Shown piece by piece: positions 26,192 through 35,073 of a DNA stretch of 64,000 bases. The translations under genes and the position numbers were made by a program. Location: assembly GCF_034258515.1 (NCBI RefSeq), contig NZ_CP139438.1:682001-746000 (forward strand). Direction: 5' to 3'. The DNA is from Pseudarthrobacter oxydans (GTDB taxonomy: Bacteria; Actinomycetota; Actinomycetes; Actinomycetales; Micrococcaceae). Within the stretch, counting starts at the first letter, position 1. The number at the start of each line of letters is the position of its first letter. The notes under the pieces were generated by a model, which was not told where the DNA came from, searched no databases, and was given only the letters and a program-made list of their open reading frames with translations.

Positions 26192-27244
26192 TCAAGCCCG
26201 CGCGGGCCCCGTGGAGGCCCGCACCGTAAGGTGCGTGGGCATCACGGCAAGCTGCCGGCTCGAGCGGCCTGGAACAGGATTCAGCTGGGAAAGCAGCATG
26301 GATACAGCCACCCGGCCGGCCTGCTCGATTGGGCTGGAAATGGTGGTCAGCGGGGGGTTGCAGAAATCTGCGCCGAAGATGTCATCCGAGCCGACGATGC
26401 TGATGTCCTCCGGTACGCGGATTCCGCGCTCGCGAAGCCGTTGGAGCATTCCGATGGCAAGAAGGTCATTGAACACGATGCACGCCGTGGCGCCGGTGCG
26501 CACGGCCGCGTCTGCCGCGGCTGCGCCCGAGGTTGTTTTGGGCGTGTAGGGGCCAATGCGGTGGGTTTCCATTCCGCGTTTGGATGATTCCTCCTCGAAG
26601 ACCTTCCACCGTGCCCGGTTGGACCAGGATGTTGGCGGGCCGCTGACGTAGCAGACGCGGTGGTGGCCCAGGGACGCCAGGTGCTCCAGGGCCTGGATGA
26701 TCGCGGAGGGCGTGTCGATGACAACCGTTGGAGCGCTGGTGGACGCCCGGTTGATTGTCACCAGCGGCTGGGTCTCGGAGACCTCGGCCAGTTGCGCATC
26801 AGTCAAACGGGAGGCTGCAAGGATGAACCCGTCAGCAGACCGCCGCATTTTGTGGAGCGCTTCAAGCTCCATTTCATTGGACTCCTCGGTATCTACCAGC
26901 AACTGCGTATACCCCGCAGCCTTGAGCTGGTGCTGGGTGCCCCGGATGATGTCGAAGTAGAACGGGTTGGTAATGTCCGGCACCAGGACGGCGACGGCGT
27001 TGGTGCGCCCTGAACTGAGTCCCTGTGCCTGTGAGCTGGGCACGTAGTTCAGCTGAGCGGCCGCTGCTTCGATGCGTTCCCTGGTGTGGCGGTTGACCCG
27101 GTCCGGCTTGGAGAGGGCCCGCGAAACCGTTGATGTGGCCACCCCCGCGAGTTGGGCGACGTCCCGGATTGTTGGGAGTTTTTCCGCGCCCGCGCGGCCC
27201 TCCGGCGGCCCCTCCGTGCGAGCTCCCGGCGTTGTTGCAGTCAT
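26192..27244 (-). CDS. LacI-family transcriptional repressor
   Basis: A 350-residue LacI/GalR regulator. The helix-turn-helix and hinge are classical (TIRDVAQLAGVATSTVSRAL ... YVPSSQAQGLSSGRT), followed by the periplasmic-binding-protein-like sensor core (VAVLVPDITNPFYFDIIRG, IVGSDDIFGADFCNPPLTTI). The ATG at 27244 is preceded by AAAGGA; further upstream codons lack domain sense. It is divergent from the sugar-uptake operon starting at 27446, and a LacI-type palindrome overlaps that operon's -35, so it is the likely local repressor. The inducer is probably an intermediate of the uronate/glycoside pathway. Confidence 0.93.
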   Translation of the reverse strand: MTATTPGARTEGPPEGRAGAEKLPTIRDVAQLAGVATSTVSRALSKPDRVNRHTRERIEAAAAQLNYVPSSQAQGLSSGRTNAVAVLVPDITNPFYFDIIRGTQHQLKAAGYTQLLVDTEESNEMELEALHKMRRSADGFILAASRLTDAQLAEVSETQPLVTINRASTSAPTVVIDTPSAIIQALEHLASLGHHRVCYVSGPPTSWSNRARWKVFEEESSKRGMETHRIGPYTPKTTSGAAAADAAVRTGATACIVFNDLLAIGMLQRLRERGIRVPEDISIVGSDDIFGADFCNPPLTTISSPIEQAGRVAVSMLLSQLNPVPGRSSRQLAVMPTHLTVRASTGPARA

Positions 27245-27334
27245 TGGCCCAATCCTTTCGTGCCGAGAAGGCGCCGGTCCTTCATCCGCGGTGGAGTGGC
27301 CGTACCTCAATGGAAACATCTTTTGGCAACTTTT

Positions 27335-27372
27335 GGCAACCGCTTGCCGCATGTGTTGCCGCTCCCTAGACT
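27335..27372 (+). promoter_or_regulatory. Promoter and LacI-type operator of the sugar/uronate operon
   Basis: The palindrome GGCAACCGCTTGCC (27335-27348), centred on CG as usual for LacI proteins, overlaps a -35 TTGCCG (27344-27349). Exactly 17 bp later is TAGACT (27367-27372), a good -10. Just upstream TTTTGGCAAC is directly repeated (27321-27340), giving an additional operator half-site. Transcription would begin near 27379, leaving a leader of about 67 nt. Confidence 0.75.
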
Positions 27373-27445
27373 GGGTTTCGAATCGCCTGCAGTGATGTGC
27401 GCCACTTGACGTTGTGGCCATGTGGGTGTCCAAGAGGAGAAAACA

Positions 27446-28804
27446 ATGAGGTTTAAATCGTCTTCCGGGCTCGCGGCTATCGTTACGGCTGCGGCATTGG
27501 CATTGACCGGCTGCGGCGGCGGCTCCGGCACTACTGATTCGTCCACCAGCGCGGACGGAAAGGTGGACGGAACGGGCAAGACCCTCAACGTCCTCGTCGG
27601 TGTCTTGAGCCAATACCCGGAACAGCAGAAGCAGTGGCAGAGCGACATCGCGGCAAAATTCAAGGCTGAAACCGGCGCCGACGTGAAGTTCGAGACCTTT
27701 GCCTCGGCCAACGACGAACTGACCCGCATCCAGACCTCAGTGGTATCGGGGCAGGGCCCGGACATCTACGGACTGGGCACCACCTTCACGCCGACTGCCT
27801 TCGCCACCAAGGCATTTGTCACCCTGTCCGACGACGACTGGAAGAAGGTGGGAGGCAAGGAACGGTTCAACAAGGCTGCCCTGGGGATCTCCGGGCCGGA
27901 CGAGGAGCACCAGGCCGGCATTCCGTTCGTCAGCCGCCCCTTCGTGATGGCGTACAACAAGGAACTGCTGGCCGCCGCCGGAATTGAAAAGCCGGCCACT
28001 TCGTGGGATGAGCTTGCGGAGCAGGCGAAGAAGATGACCAAGGACGGCACCTACGGCCTGGCCACCGGCTACAAGGACAATTACGACCCCTGGAAGTTCA
28101 TCTGGGCGATGTCCGTCCAGGCCGGCAACCCGATCGTGGACGGCAACAAGCTCAAGCTCGACGACCCCACCGTCAAGAAGGCCTACGAAACCTACTTCGG
28201 CTGGCTGACAGAGGACAAGATCGTTGACCCGGCTTCCGTGGGTTGGAGCAACAGCAACGCAGTCGCGGCCTTTGCCAGCGGCAAGGCCGGTTACCTGATG
28301 ATGACCACCTCAAGCTCCCTTCCCACCCTTGAGAAGTCGGCCGTTGCGGGCAAGTACGAGTACGCACTGATGCCCACAACGCCTCCGGGCGAGTCCAGCT
28401 CCAAGAACGAGGACGCAGCGAGCATCCTGTCCGGCGACAACCTCGTGGTAGCGGACTACTCGAAGCAGAAGGACCTGGCCTTCGCGTACATCAAACTCAT
28501 CACCTCAAAAGAGGAACAGCTGAACTACCAGAAGATCTTCGGCGACCTGCCGGCCAACGCCGAGGCCCTGGAGGAGCTGGGCGGAAATGCGAAGCTCAAG
28601 CCCATCACCGACGCAGCCGCGAAGTCCAAGGCGACGCCGTTCACCGGAGCCTGGGGCGACATCCAGCTGGGCCTGCTGAACGTCACGGTCCAGTCCGTCC
28701 CTGACCTTGCCGCCGGCAAGGTGGACAGTTCTGCCCTTGAAGCACGGATCAAGGACTCCCAGAGCAAGGGCCAGGCCTCCCTGGACCGGGCCTCCAAAGG
28801 ATAA
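27446..28804 (+). CDS. ABC transporter sugar-binding lipoprotein (family 1)
   Basis: A 452-residue extracellular solute-binding protein. The signal peptide ends with LTGC, the lipidated cysteine being residue 23, followed by a Gly/Ser linker. The rest matches MalE/UgpB-type binding proteins (KTLNVLVGVLSQYPEQQKQW, GPDIYGLGTTFTPTAF, AYNKELLAAAGIEKPATSWDEL, LKLITSKEEQ-like end). It would deliver a mono- or oligosaccharide to the two permeases that follow. AGAGGAGA precedes the ATG. First gene of the nine-gene operon under the LacI operator. Confidence 0.93.
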   Translation: MRFKSSSGLAAIVTAAALALTGCGGGSGTTDSSTSADGKVDGTGKTLNVLVGVLSQYPEQQKQWQSDIAAKFKAETGADVKFETFASANDELTRIQTSVVSGQGPDIYGLGTTFTPTAFATKAFVTLSDDDWKKVGGKERFNKAALGISGPDEEHQAGIPFVSRPFVMAYNKELLAAAGIEKPATSWDELAEQAKKMTKDGTYGLATGYKDNYDPWKFIWAMSVQAGNPIVDGNKLKLDDPTVKKAYETYFGWLTEDKIVDPASVGWSNSNAVAAFASGKAGYLMMTTSSSLPTLEKSAVAGKYEYALMPTTPPGESSSKNEDAASILSGDNLVVADYSKQKDLAFAYIKLITSKEEQLNYQKIFGDLPANAEALEELGGNAKLKPITDAAAKSKATPFTGAWGDIQLGLLNVTVQSVPDLAAGKVDSSALEARIKDSQSKGQASLDRASKG

Positions 28805-28810
28805 ATTGTG

Positions 28811-29824
28811 ATGTCAACTGACGCATCCAACGAAGTCCGGCTTGCGGCGGAGTCCGCCGCAAGCCGGGCGGCCCGCTCAGCCGCTGACACCGCCGGCACA
28901 GAGCCGGGCGGGCAGAAGAGCCCGCGCCGCAAAGGCCTCAGCGAACGAAACCGCCCACTGTGGATGCTGATCCCGGGCGGGGTACTGATGATCATCATCA
29001 TCGTCGTGCCGCTGTTGCTGGGCATCTTCATGTCCACCCTCAACCTGGACCAGTACACACTCCGCAAGTGGATCAGTTCGCCCTTCATCGGCGTCGAAAA
29101 CTTCGTCGAAGCACTGACGTCCTCACCCCTCCTCCACGCCACCTGGCTGAGCGTCAGCTACTCGCTGCTGGCAATGGTCGTGACCCTTCCGCTGGGCATA
29201 GCTGCCGCCGTCGCCACACAGAACGCGTTCAAGGGGCGGGCCGTGATCCGGTCCATCTTCCTGATCCCCTACGTGCTTCCGTCGTTCGTGGTGGCGACCG
29301 TCTGGCGCACCATGTTCCAGCCGGACGGCATCGTGGACAAGGCCTTGGGGACTGTCGGCATCGAGGCCGGCCTGTGGCTGAACGGGCCGCAGACCTTCTG
29401 GACGCTGGTCCTGGTCCAGATTTGGGCCTCCTGGCCCTTCATCTACCTGCTCGCACTCTCCGGGCTGCAGTCCGTGGACCATGAGGTCCATGAGGCCTCA
29501 GCCCTGGACGGCGCACTGTGGTGGAACAAACTGCGCTACGTCATTTTCCCCTACCTCAAGGGGCCGCTCTCGCTCGCTTTCCTGATCGGCATGCTGCACC
29601 ACATCAACAACTTCACGCTTCCCTATGTCCTCTTTGGAGTTCCGGCCCCGGCCGACGTGGAAGTGCTCCCGATCCTTACGTACGTCACCAGCTTCCAAAG
29701 CTTCCGTTTCGGGCTGAGCGCTGCCATGGCTTTCGTTTCCCTGGTCCTGATCGCCATTCCGCTGTTTGTCTACCTGCGCGCCGTCAAGCTCGACGACGCC
29801 GAGTCACCTGGAGCCAAGAAATGA
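28811..29824 (+). CDS. ABC sugar transporter permease, MalF/UgpA type
   Basis: A 337-residue inner-membrane permease with six main membrane segments after a charged 50-residue cytoplasmic N-terminus. The EAA loop that docks the ATPase is visible (HEASALDGALWWNKLRYVIFP). It starts 6 bp after the binding-protein gene; the GTG directly upstream of the ATG is an alternative start. Its stop overlaps the next ATG as ATGA. No ATPase gene lies in the operon, so a shared MsmK/UgpC-type ATPase encoded elsewhere is expected. Confidence 0.93.
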   Translation: MSTDASNEVRLAAESAASRAARSAADTAGTEPGGQKSPRRKGLSERNRPLWMLIPGGVLMIIIIVVPLLLGIFMSTLNLDQYTLRKWISSPFIGVENFVEALTSSPLLHATWLSVSYSLLAMVVTLPLGIAAAVATQNAFKGRAVIRSIFLIPYVLPSFVVATVWRTMFQPDGIVDKALGTVGIEAGLWLNGPQTFWTLVLVQIWASWPFIYLLALSGLQSVDHEVHEASALDGALWWNKLRYVIFPYLKGPLSLAFLIGMLHHINNFTLPYVLFGVPAPADVEVLPILTYVTSFQSFRFGLSAAMAFVSLVLIAIPLFVYLRAVKLDDAESPGAKK

Positions 29825-30744
29825 GCATCTCCACTGCCACCCGGCGGAGTCAGGCCACCGCGGACATTCCACGTCCGGGATCGAAGAAACAGCACGAAGT
29901 CCTGCGGCTGCTCCCGGGGCCTTTGCTCACCATCATTCTCGTGTTCCTCGGTGCCCTCGTCCTGATCCCCGTTTTCTACATCTTCCTTGCGTCCGTTAAC
30001 TCGGACATCGGCGTGGCCAACGGAGAGTTCTGGCCGTCAAGCTTCACCCTGGAGAACTACTCGAAGATCTGGACCAGCGTGGGACTGGCTACCGGACTTG
30101 CCAACAGCGTCCTCGTGGCAGGCGCAACAGCCGTTGTTTCGGCAGCGTTGTCCGTCTCAACCGCGTTCGTCCTGGTCCGCTACAGCTTCCGGGGCCGCCT
30201 CACCATCCTGCGCGGCCTCCTTGCACTGCAGTCTGTGCCGGGAACCCTGATGGTGCTGCCCGTGTTCGTCCTGTTCTCTTCGGCCGCCACCTACTTGGGA
30301 ATCCAGGTCATCGGAACCCAGTGGGGACTCTTTGTCACCTACCTGACGTTCGCCATGCCGTTCTCCACCTGGGTCATGGTGACCTACCTGCGCGGACTTC
30401 CCCGGGAACTTGAGGAAGCAGCCAGGATCGACGGCGCCAGCAACGTGGGTGTCCTGTTCAGGATCATCCTGCCGCTGAGCTGGCCCGGCATCGTGGTTTC
30501 CGGCATCTTCGCCTTCCTGCTCGGCTGGAACGACGTCCTGTTCGCTTCCGTCATGACCCGGCCCGAAAGCCAGACCGCGGCCGTGGCACTGCAGATCTTC
30601 GGTGCGTCCCAGGAAGGCGGCGCCATCCCGTTCTACGGCCAGATGATGGCTGCGGCCCTGGTATGTGCCGCCCCCGTGGTCATTCTTTACCTGATTTTCC
30701 AGCGTTATCTAGTGGGCGGACTTACCGCCGGAGGAGTTAAGTAA
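29821..30744 (+). CDS. ABC sugar transporter permease, MalG/UgpE type
   Basis: A 307-residue permease with six membrane segments and a clear EAA loop (LEEAARIDGASNVGVLFRII). It overlaps the preceding permease gene by 4 bp and is followed 2 bp later by the first isomerase gene. With the preceding permease it forms the channel of a carbohydrate uptake-1 family importer. Confidence 0.93.
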   Translation: MSISTATRRSQATADIPRPGSKKQHEVLRLLPGPLLTIILVFLGALVLIPVFYIFLASVNSDIGVANGEFWPSSFTLENYSKIWTSVGLATGLANSVLVAGATAVVSAALSVSTAFVLVRYSFRGRLTILRGLLALQSVPGTLMVLPVFVLFSSAATYLGIQVIGTQWGLFVTYLTFAMPFSTWVMVTYLRGLPRELEEAARIDGASNVGVLFRIILPLSWPGIVVSGIFAFLLGWNDVLFASVMTRPESQTAAVALQIFGASQEGGAIPFYGQMMAAALVCAAPVVILYLIFQRYLVGGLTAGGVK

Positions 30745-30746
30745 CC

Positions 30747-31595
30747 ATGGTTCCAGCCACCCAGGTCTCGTGGGCCCTGTCCGGATTCGGCGACGAAATC
30801 GACGACGACCCCGCGGTGCAGATCGCGGTGCTGCAGGCACTCGGTGCCAGTTACATCGAAGTGCGCAGCGCGTGGGGCACCAACATCGTGGACCTGTCCG
30901 ATGACCAGCTCGCGGAACTCGCGGGGCTGCTCAAGGAAAAGGGCATGCAGGTTTCCGCGATTGCCTCGCCGATCGGCAAGGTGGACGTCAGCCTCCCCGT
31001 TGAACACGAAGTGGAGCGGCTGCGGCGGGCAGCCAATGCTGCCAAAGTCCTGGGTGCCAAGTACATCCGGATCTTCTCCTTCTACTACGGCGAATCCGTT
31101 CCGGTGGACAGCATCCGTGACGCGGTCATCGAGCGGATGAGGGCGCTCGCCGCTGTTGCCGAGGAAGAGGGCGTGGTCCTGCTGCACGAAAATGAAAAAG
31201 ACATCTTCGGGGACGTTCCGGACCGCGTGCTGGACATCATCGAAAGCGTGAATTCACCGGCGCTGAAAGTGGCGTGGGACGCAGCCAACTTCGTGCAGGT
31301 GGGCGTGAAGCCCTTTGATGAGGCCTATGCGAAGCTGCGCCCGCACCTGGAATACCTCCAGGTCAAGGACGCCCTGTTCTCCAACGGACATGTGGTCCCC
31401 GCAGGGGAAGGCGACGGCGACCTGCTGCGCACCGTCGAAGCGCTTAAGGCTGACGGTTTCACCGGCTTCGCCTCCCTGGAGCCGCATCTTGCCGGAGCCC
31501 ACGGCCTTGGCGGATTCTCCGGCCCCACAGCATTCGGTATTGCTGCCCGGGCCTTTGCAAAAGTCACAGCGGAAGCAGGAGTGCAGACAGTATGA
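30747..31595 (+). CDS. Sugar isomerase/epimerase, AP-endonuclease-2 TIM barrel (first copy)
   Basis: A 282-residue TIM-barrel protein of the xylose isomerase-like family. Metal ligands can be followed as Glu in LHENEKD, Asp in VAWDAANF, His in RPHLEYLQVKD and Glu in ASLEPHL, the usual E-D-H-E set. Members include epimerases, isomerases and lyases acting on keto-sugars, including enzymes that cleave 3-keto-glycosides. Which reaction applies is not evident. It overlaps the oxidoreductase gene by 4 bp, so both probably act in succession. Confidence 0.82.
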   Translation: MVPATQVSWALSGFGDEIDDDPAVQIAVLQALGASYIEVRSAWGTNIVDLSDDQLAELAGLLKEKGMQVSAIASPIGKVDVSLPVEHEVERLRRAANAAKVLGAKYIRIFSFYYGESVPVDSIRDAVIERMRALAAVAEEEGVVLLHENEKDIFGDVPDRVLDIIESVNSPALKVAWDAANFVQVGVKPFDEAYAKLRPHLEYLQVKDALFSNGHVVPAGEGDGDLLRTVEALKADGFTGFASLEPHLAGAHGLGGFSGPTAFGIAARAFAKVTAEAGVQTV

Positions 31596-32758
31596 GTGAG
31601 ACGTTGAAGGTTGCCATCACGGGTTGCGGCGTCATTGGCAGGACCCACGCGGTTGCCCTGCAGGAGTTCCCCGGCGCCAGCATTGTGGCGCTGGTGGATG
31701 CTGTCCCGGACGCCGCTGTTGCCCTTGCGGACTTCATCGAAAAGAGCGGACGCCCCAGGCCCTCCGTGCACGCGTCCCTTGCTGACGCCTTCGCCGCCGC
31801 AGACATCGACCTGGTGGCGCTGGCCACCCCCAGCGGCCTGCACATCCAGCAGGGCCTCGAAGTCCTGGCTGCCGGCAAGCACGTTGTCATCGAAAAGCCC
31901 CTCGACGTGGACCTGAGCCGCGCCCAGGAGATCGAGGCGGCAGCGAATGAAGCCGCACGCCGCGGGGTAGTCGCTTCCGTCATCAGCCAGCACCGCTTTG
32001 ACCAGGCCAGCGTTGCGGTTGCCGATGCCGTGGCAAAAGGCCGGTTCGGCCGGCTGACGTCCGCCATCGCTTCTGTTGCCTGGTGGCGCGGGCAGGGCTA
32101 TTACGATTCCGGTGACTGGCGCGGCACCTGGTCAATGGACGGCGGTGGCGCCTTGATGAACCAGGGCGTCCACACGGTTGACCTGCTGCTGTGGTTCATG
32201 GGCCGCCCGGTTGAGATCCACGCGCACACGGCCCGCCTGGCACACGAACGCATCGAGGTGGAGGACACCGCCGTAGCTACCGTGACGTTCGAAAACGGCG
32301 GCCTGGCAGTACTGCATGCCACCACCGCCGCATACCCGGGCCTGACAGTGCGGGTACAGCTGATGGGCTCCGAAGGCTCCGCAGTGGTGGACAACGACCA
32401 GCTGCACTACTTCCACGCCAAGGACGCCGGCGGCCCTTCGGCGGATATGGGGCTTCAGGGCGGCGGCAACCAGGCGCGGGAAGAACTCGCCAAGTACCCG
32501 GCAGAGGATTACGAGGCCAAGGACCCCACGGTGTACCCGGCCGGACACATCCGCCAGTACCGCGACATCCTCGGGGCCATCACCGAAGGCCGCCAGCCGG
32601 GGGTCACGGTGAGCGATGCAGTCAATGCCCTGGCCGCCGTGCGGGCCGTCTACGTCTCCGCCACGCTCAACCAGGCGGTCCTTTTCGACGACGTCCTGGC
32701 CGGCAAGTACAACGACCTGGAGGTCCGCACGGGCTCCACTGCGACAGAAAGCGCCTGA
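31592..32758 (+). CDS. Gfo/Idh/MocA-family oxidoreductase
   Basis: A 388-residue NAD(P)-dependent sugar dehydrogenase. The Rossmann motif is GCGVIGRTHAVAL near the N-terminus and the family lysine is in the EKPLDVDL motif, around residues 100-107. The substrate domain includes GGGALMNQGVHTVDLLLWFMG, whose histidine is a usual catalytic residue. It would oxidise or reduce a sugar hydroxyl, for instance at C3 of a glycoside. It lies between two isomerase/epimerase genes, an arrangement seen in inositol, keto-sugar and glycoside catabolic clusters. Confidence 0.88.
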   Translation: MSETLKVAITGCGVIGRTHAVALQEFPGASIVALVDAVPDAAVALADFIEKSGRPRPSVHASLADAFAAADIDLVALATPSGLHIQQGLEVLAAGKHVVIEKPLDVDLSRAQEIEAAANEAARRGVVASVISQHRFDQASVAVADAVAKGRFGRLTSAIASVAWWRGQGYYDSGDWRGTWSMDGGGALMNQGVHTVDLLLWFMGRPVEIHAHTARLAHERIEVEDTAVATVTFENGGLAVLHATTAAYPGLTVRVQLMGSEGSAVVDNDQLHYFHAKDAGGPSADMGLQGGGNQAREELAKYPAEDYEAKDPTVYPAGHIRQYRDILGAITEGRQPGVTVSDAVNALAAVRAVYVSATLNQAVLFDDVLAGKYNDLEVRTGSTATESA

Positions 32759-32762
32759 AGCG

Positions 32763-33668
32763 ATGAAATTTTCAGTATTTACAGCCTCCACGCCGGACTG
32801 GACCCCCGAGGAAGCCGTGAGCCACCTTTCGGGCCAGGGCTGGGACGGCATCGAGTGGCGGATCACAGACCAGGCGGAGGCGCCCGAGCCAGGTTTCTGG
32901 GCCGGCAACAAAGCGACGATCCCGCTCACCGGACTCGAAGACAACCTTGGGCGGGTGGCAACCATTACCCGCGACGCCGGGCTGGAGTTCTCCGGAATCG
33001 GCGGCTATGCGCGCTGTGACAACCACGACGACGTCGAGCGCATGCTGGCAGCTACGGCCGCCTTGGGCGCGGGCCAGGTCCGCGTCACCACGCTTCCGCT
33101 GGGAACGGCGGCGTGGGGTAACGAAGGACCGAGCGGGATTCCTTATCCTGCCCTGTTTGAGGCAGCCCGCCATGACTTCGAATGGGTGGCCGAACGGGCA
33201 GCCCACCATGGCGTCAAGGCACTGGTGGAACTGCACCACCGCACCATTACCGCATCCGCGTCCTCGGCGCGGCGCCTGCTGGAGGGCCTCGACCCCCGGC
33301 ACGTGGGGGTCATCCACGACCTCGGCAACCTGCTGATCGAAGGCCAGGAAGACTACCTTCCGGCCTTCGAACTGCTGGGCGAATACCTGGCACACATCCA
33401 TGTCAAGAACGCCGTCTGGGTCCGCCAGGACGCAACGGACGAATCAGGTGCCGCCGTGTTCAGCAACGAATGGGCACCGCTGCAGTCCGGACAGGGAAGC
33501 GTCCTCGAATACTTCAAGGCGCTCGCGGCCCATGGCTATGACGGGTGGGTCACGGTGGAAGACTTCTCCACGGAGTTGCCCCTTGCCGAACGTACTGCCG
33601 GCAATCTCGACTACCTGCGGCGTACGGCGGCCCTCGCCGGGCTCACCGCAGGGGCCGGGGCGCGTTGA
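32763..33668 (+). CDS. Sugar isomerase/epimerase, TIM barrel (second copy)
   Basis: A 301-residue relative of the first isomerase, but clearly divergent from it. Probable metal ligands are Glu in LVELHHRT, Asp in GVIHDLGN, His in AHIHVKNA and Glu in WVTVEDFS. The ATG at 32763 follows the oxidoreductase stop by 4 bp. Two members of this family flanking a Gfo/Idh/MocA enzyme suggests a sugar is oxidised and then epimerised or cleaved. Confidence 0.82.
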   Translation: MKFSVFTASTPDWTPEEAVSHLSGQGWDGIEWRITDQAEAPEPGFWAGNKATIPLTGLEDNLGRVATITRDAGLEFSGIGGYARCDNHDDVERMLAATAALGAGQVRVTTLPLGTAAWGNEGPSGIPYPALFEAARHDFEWVAERAAHHGVKALVELHHRTITASASSARRLLEGLDPRHVGVIHDLGNLLIEGQEDYLPAFELLGEYLAHIHVKNAVWVRQDATDESGAAVFSNEWAPLQSGQGSVLEYFKALAAHGYDGWVTVEDFSTELPLAERTAGNLDYLRRTAALAGLTAGAGAR

Positions 33669-33672
33669 CGCC

Positions 33673-35073
33673 ATGGCACATTCAATGGCAGCCCACCCCG
33701 ACCGGCTCCTGCCCGCAGACCCCGGCGTTCGGGAGATTGCCCGTTCGCTCTACAGCCTCGTGGCCGGCCTCCCGATCATCTCCCCGCACGGACACGTTGA
33801 TGCCGCCGTCATCGAACAGAACCTGCCCTTTCCGGATCCCGCCGCGCTCCTGGTCACCCCGGACCACTATGTGACCCGCTTGATCCATGCCGGCGGCGTC
33901 CCAATGGACCAGCTGGGCCTTGGCGGCTCCGCTGCAGGCTCCCGGCAGGTCTGGCGCAACTTTTGTGCCGCGTGGCCGCAATTTGAGGGCACGGCCTCGG
34001 GGTACTGGATCCGGCAGGAATTCGAGCACGTGTTCGGTTTGCATGAGGAGCCCACCGCCGAAAACGCCGACAGGATCTACGACGCGATCTCGGCCAAGCT
34101 TGCCGAACCAGGCTTCAGGCCCCGGCAGCTGTTCAAGGAATTCAACATCGAGGTGCTCGCCACCACCGACGATCCGCTGGACACACTGGACAGTCACGCG
34201 GCCCTGGCCAAGGACCCGGCCTTCGCCAGCCGTGTCCTGCCCACCTTCAGGCCGGACCAGTACCTCAACATTGCCCATCCGGCCTGGCAGGACAATGTGG
34301 AGCGGCTCATCGCTGCCGGTGGAGGCGGTTCGGGGTACGCCGGCTACATCAGCGCGCTGGAATCACGGCGGCGCCACTTCGTCGAAAACGGGGCGGTATC
34401 CGCCGACCACGGCGTCCGTACGCCGGCCACCCTTAAGCTGGACCGCTCCGAAGCGGAACGGCTGTTCGAACGGGCGCGTGCGGGGAACGCGCGTCCGGAG
34501 GACCGCGACGCTTTCGAAGCCCACATGATCTACGAGATGGCACGGATGTCCGTCGAGGACGGGCTGGTCATGACCATCCACCCGGGTTCGTACCGCAACC
34601 ACCACGGGCCTACGTTCGAATCATTTGGCGCGGACACGGGCCACGATATTCCGTTCGCGATCAACTACACCGAGGCCATCCGGCCCCTGCTCCAGGACTT
34701 CGGCACGGCCAAGGACTTCCACCTGGTGCTGTTCACCCTGGACGAGACCGTGTTCTCGCGGGAGCTGGCGCCGCTGGCGGGGTTCTACCCGTCCGTCTAC
34801 ATCGGCGCCCCGTGGTGGTTCCTGGATGCGCCGGATGCGATGCTGCGGTTCCGGTCCGCCGTCACGGAAACTGCCGGTTTCTCGCGCTCCTCGGGATTCA
34901 TCGACGACACAAGGGCTTTCTGCTCCATCCCGGCACGCCACGACACGTCACGCCGGATCGAGTCGGCCTTCCTGGCACGCCTGGTAGCCGAGCACCGCAT
35001 CAGCGAAGAGCGCGCCCGCGAACTGGTCGTGGACATCGTTGACGGTTCGCCGAGGAGGGTCTTCAAGCTGTGA
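33673..35073 (+). CDS. uxaC: Uronate (glucuronate/galacturonate) isomerase
   Basis: A 466-residue UxaC, the amidohydrolase-fold isomerase that converts D-glucuronate to D-fructuronate (or galacturonate to tagaturonate). The N-terminal metal site SPHGHVDA, the TTDDPLDTLDSH segment and MTIHPGSYRNHH are characteristic, and the length is usual for the family. The ATG at 33673 begins 4 bp after the previous stop. This enzyme fixes the operon's purpose as hexuronate catabolism. Its end overlaps the reductase gene by 4 bp. Confidence 0.94.
   Translation: MAHSMAAHPDRLLPADPGVREIARSLYSLVAGLPIISPHGHVDAAVIEQNLPFPDPAALLVTPDHYVTRLIHAGGVPMDQLGLGGSAAGSRQVWRNFCAAWPQFEGTASGYWIRQEFEHVFGLHEEPTAENADRIYDAISAKLAEPGFRPRQLFKEFNIEVLATTDDPLDTLDSHAALAKDPAFASRVLPTFRPDQYLNIAHPAWQDNVERLIAAGGGGSGYAGYISALESRRRHFVENGAVSADHGVRTPATLKLDRSEAERLFERARAGNARPEDRDAFEAHMIYEMARMSVEDGLVMTIHPGSYRNHHGPTFESFGADTGHDIPFAINYTEAIRPLLQDFGTAKDFHLVLFTLDETVFSRELAPLAGFYPSVYIGAPWWFLDAPDAMLRFRSAVTETAGFSRSSGFIDDTRAFCSIPARHDTSRRIESAFLARLVAEHRISEERARELVVDIVDGSPRRVFKL

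Noticed and set aside
26202..26222. GCGGGC/GGCCCGC-type stem at the end of the LacI gene as a terminator
   Set aside because: It is entirely inside coding sequence and lacks a T run; could serve the convergent small gene but is not convincing.
27245..27613. N-terminal extension of the LacI repressor
   Set aside because: It would run across the promoter and operator of the divergent operon, and the HTH lies just after the ATG at 27244.
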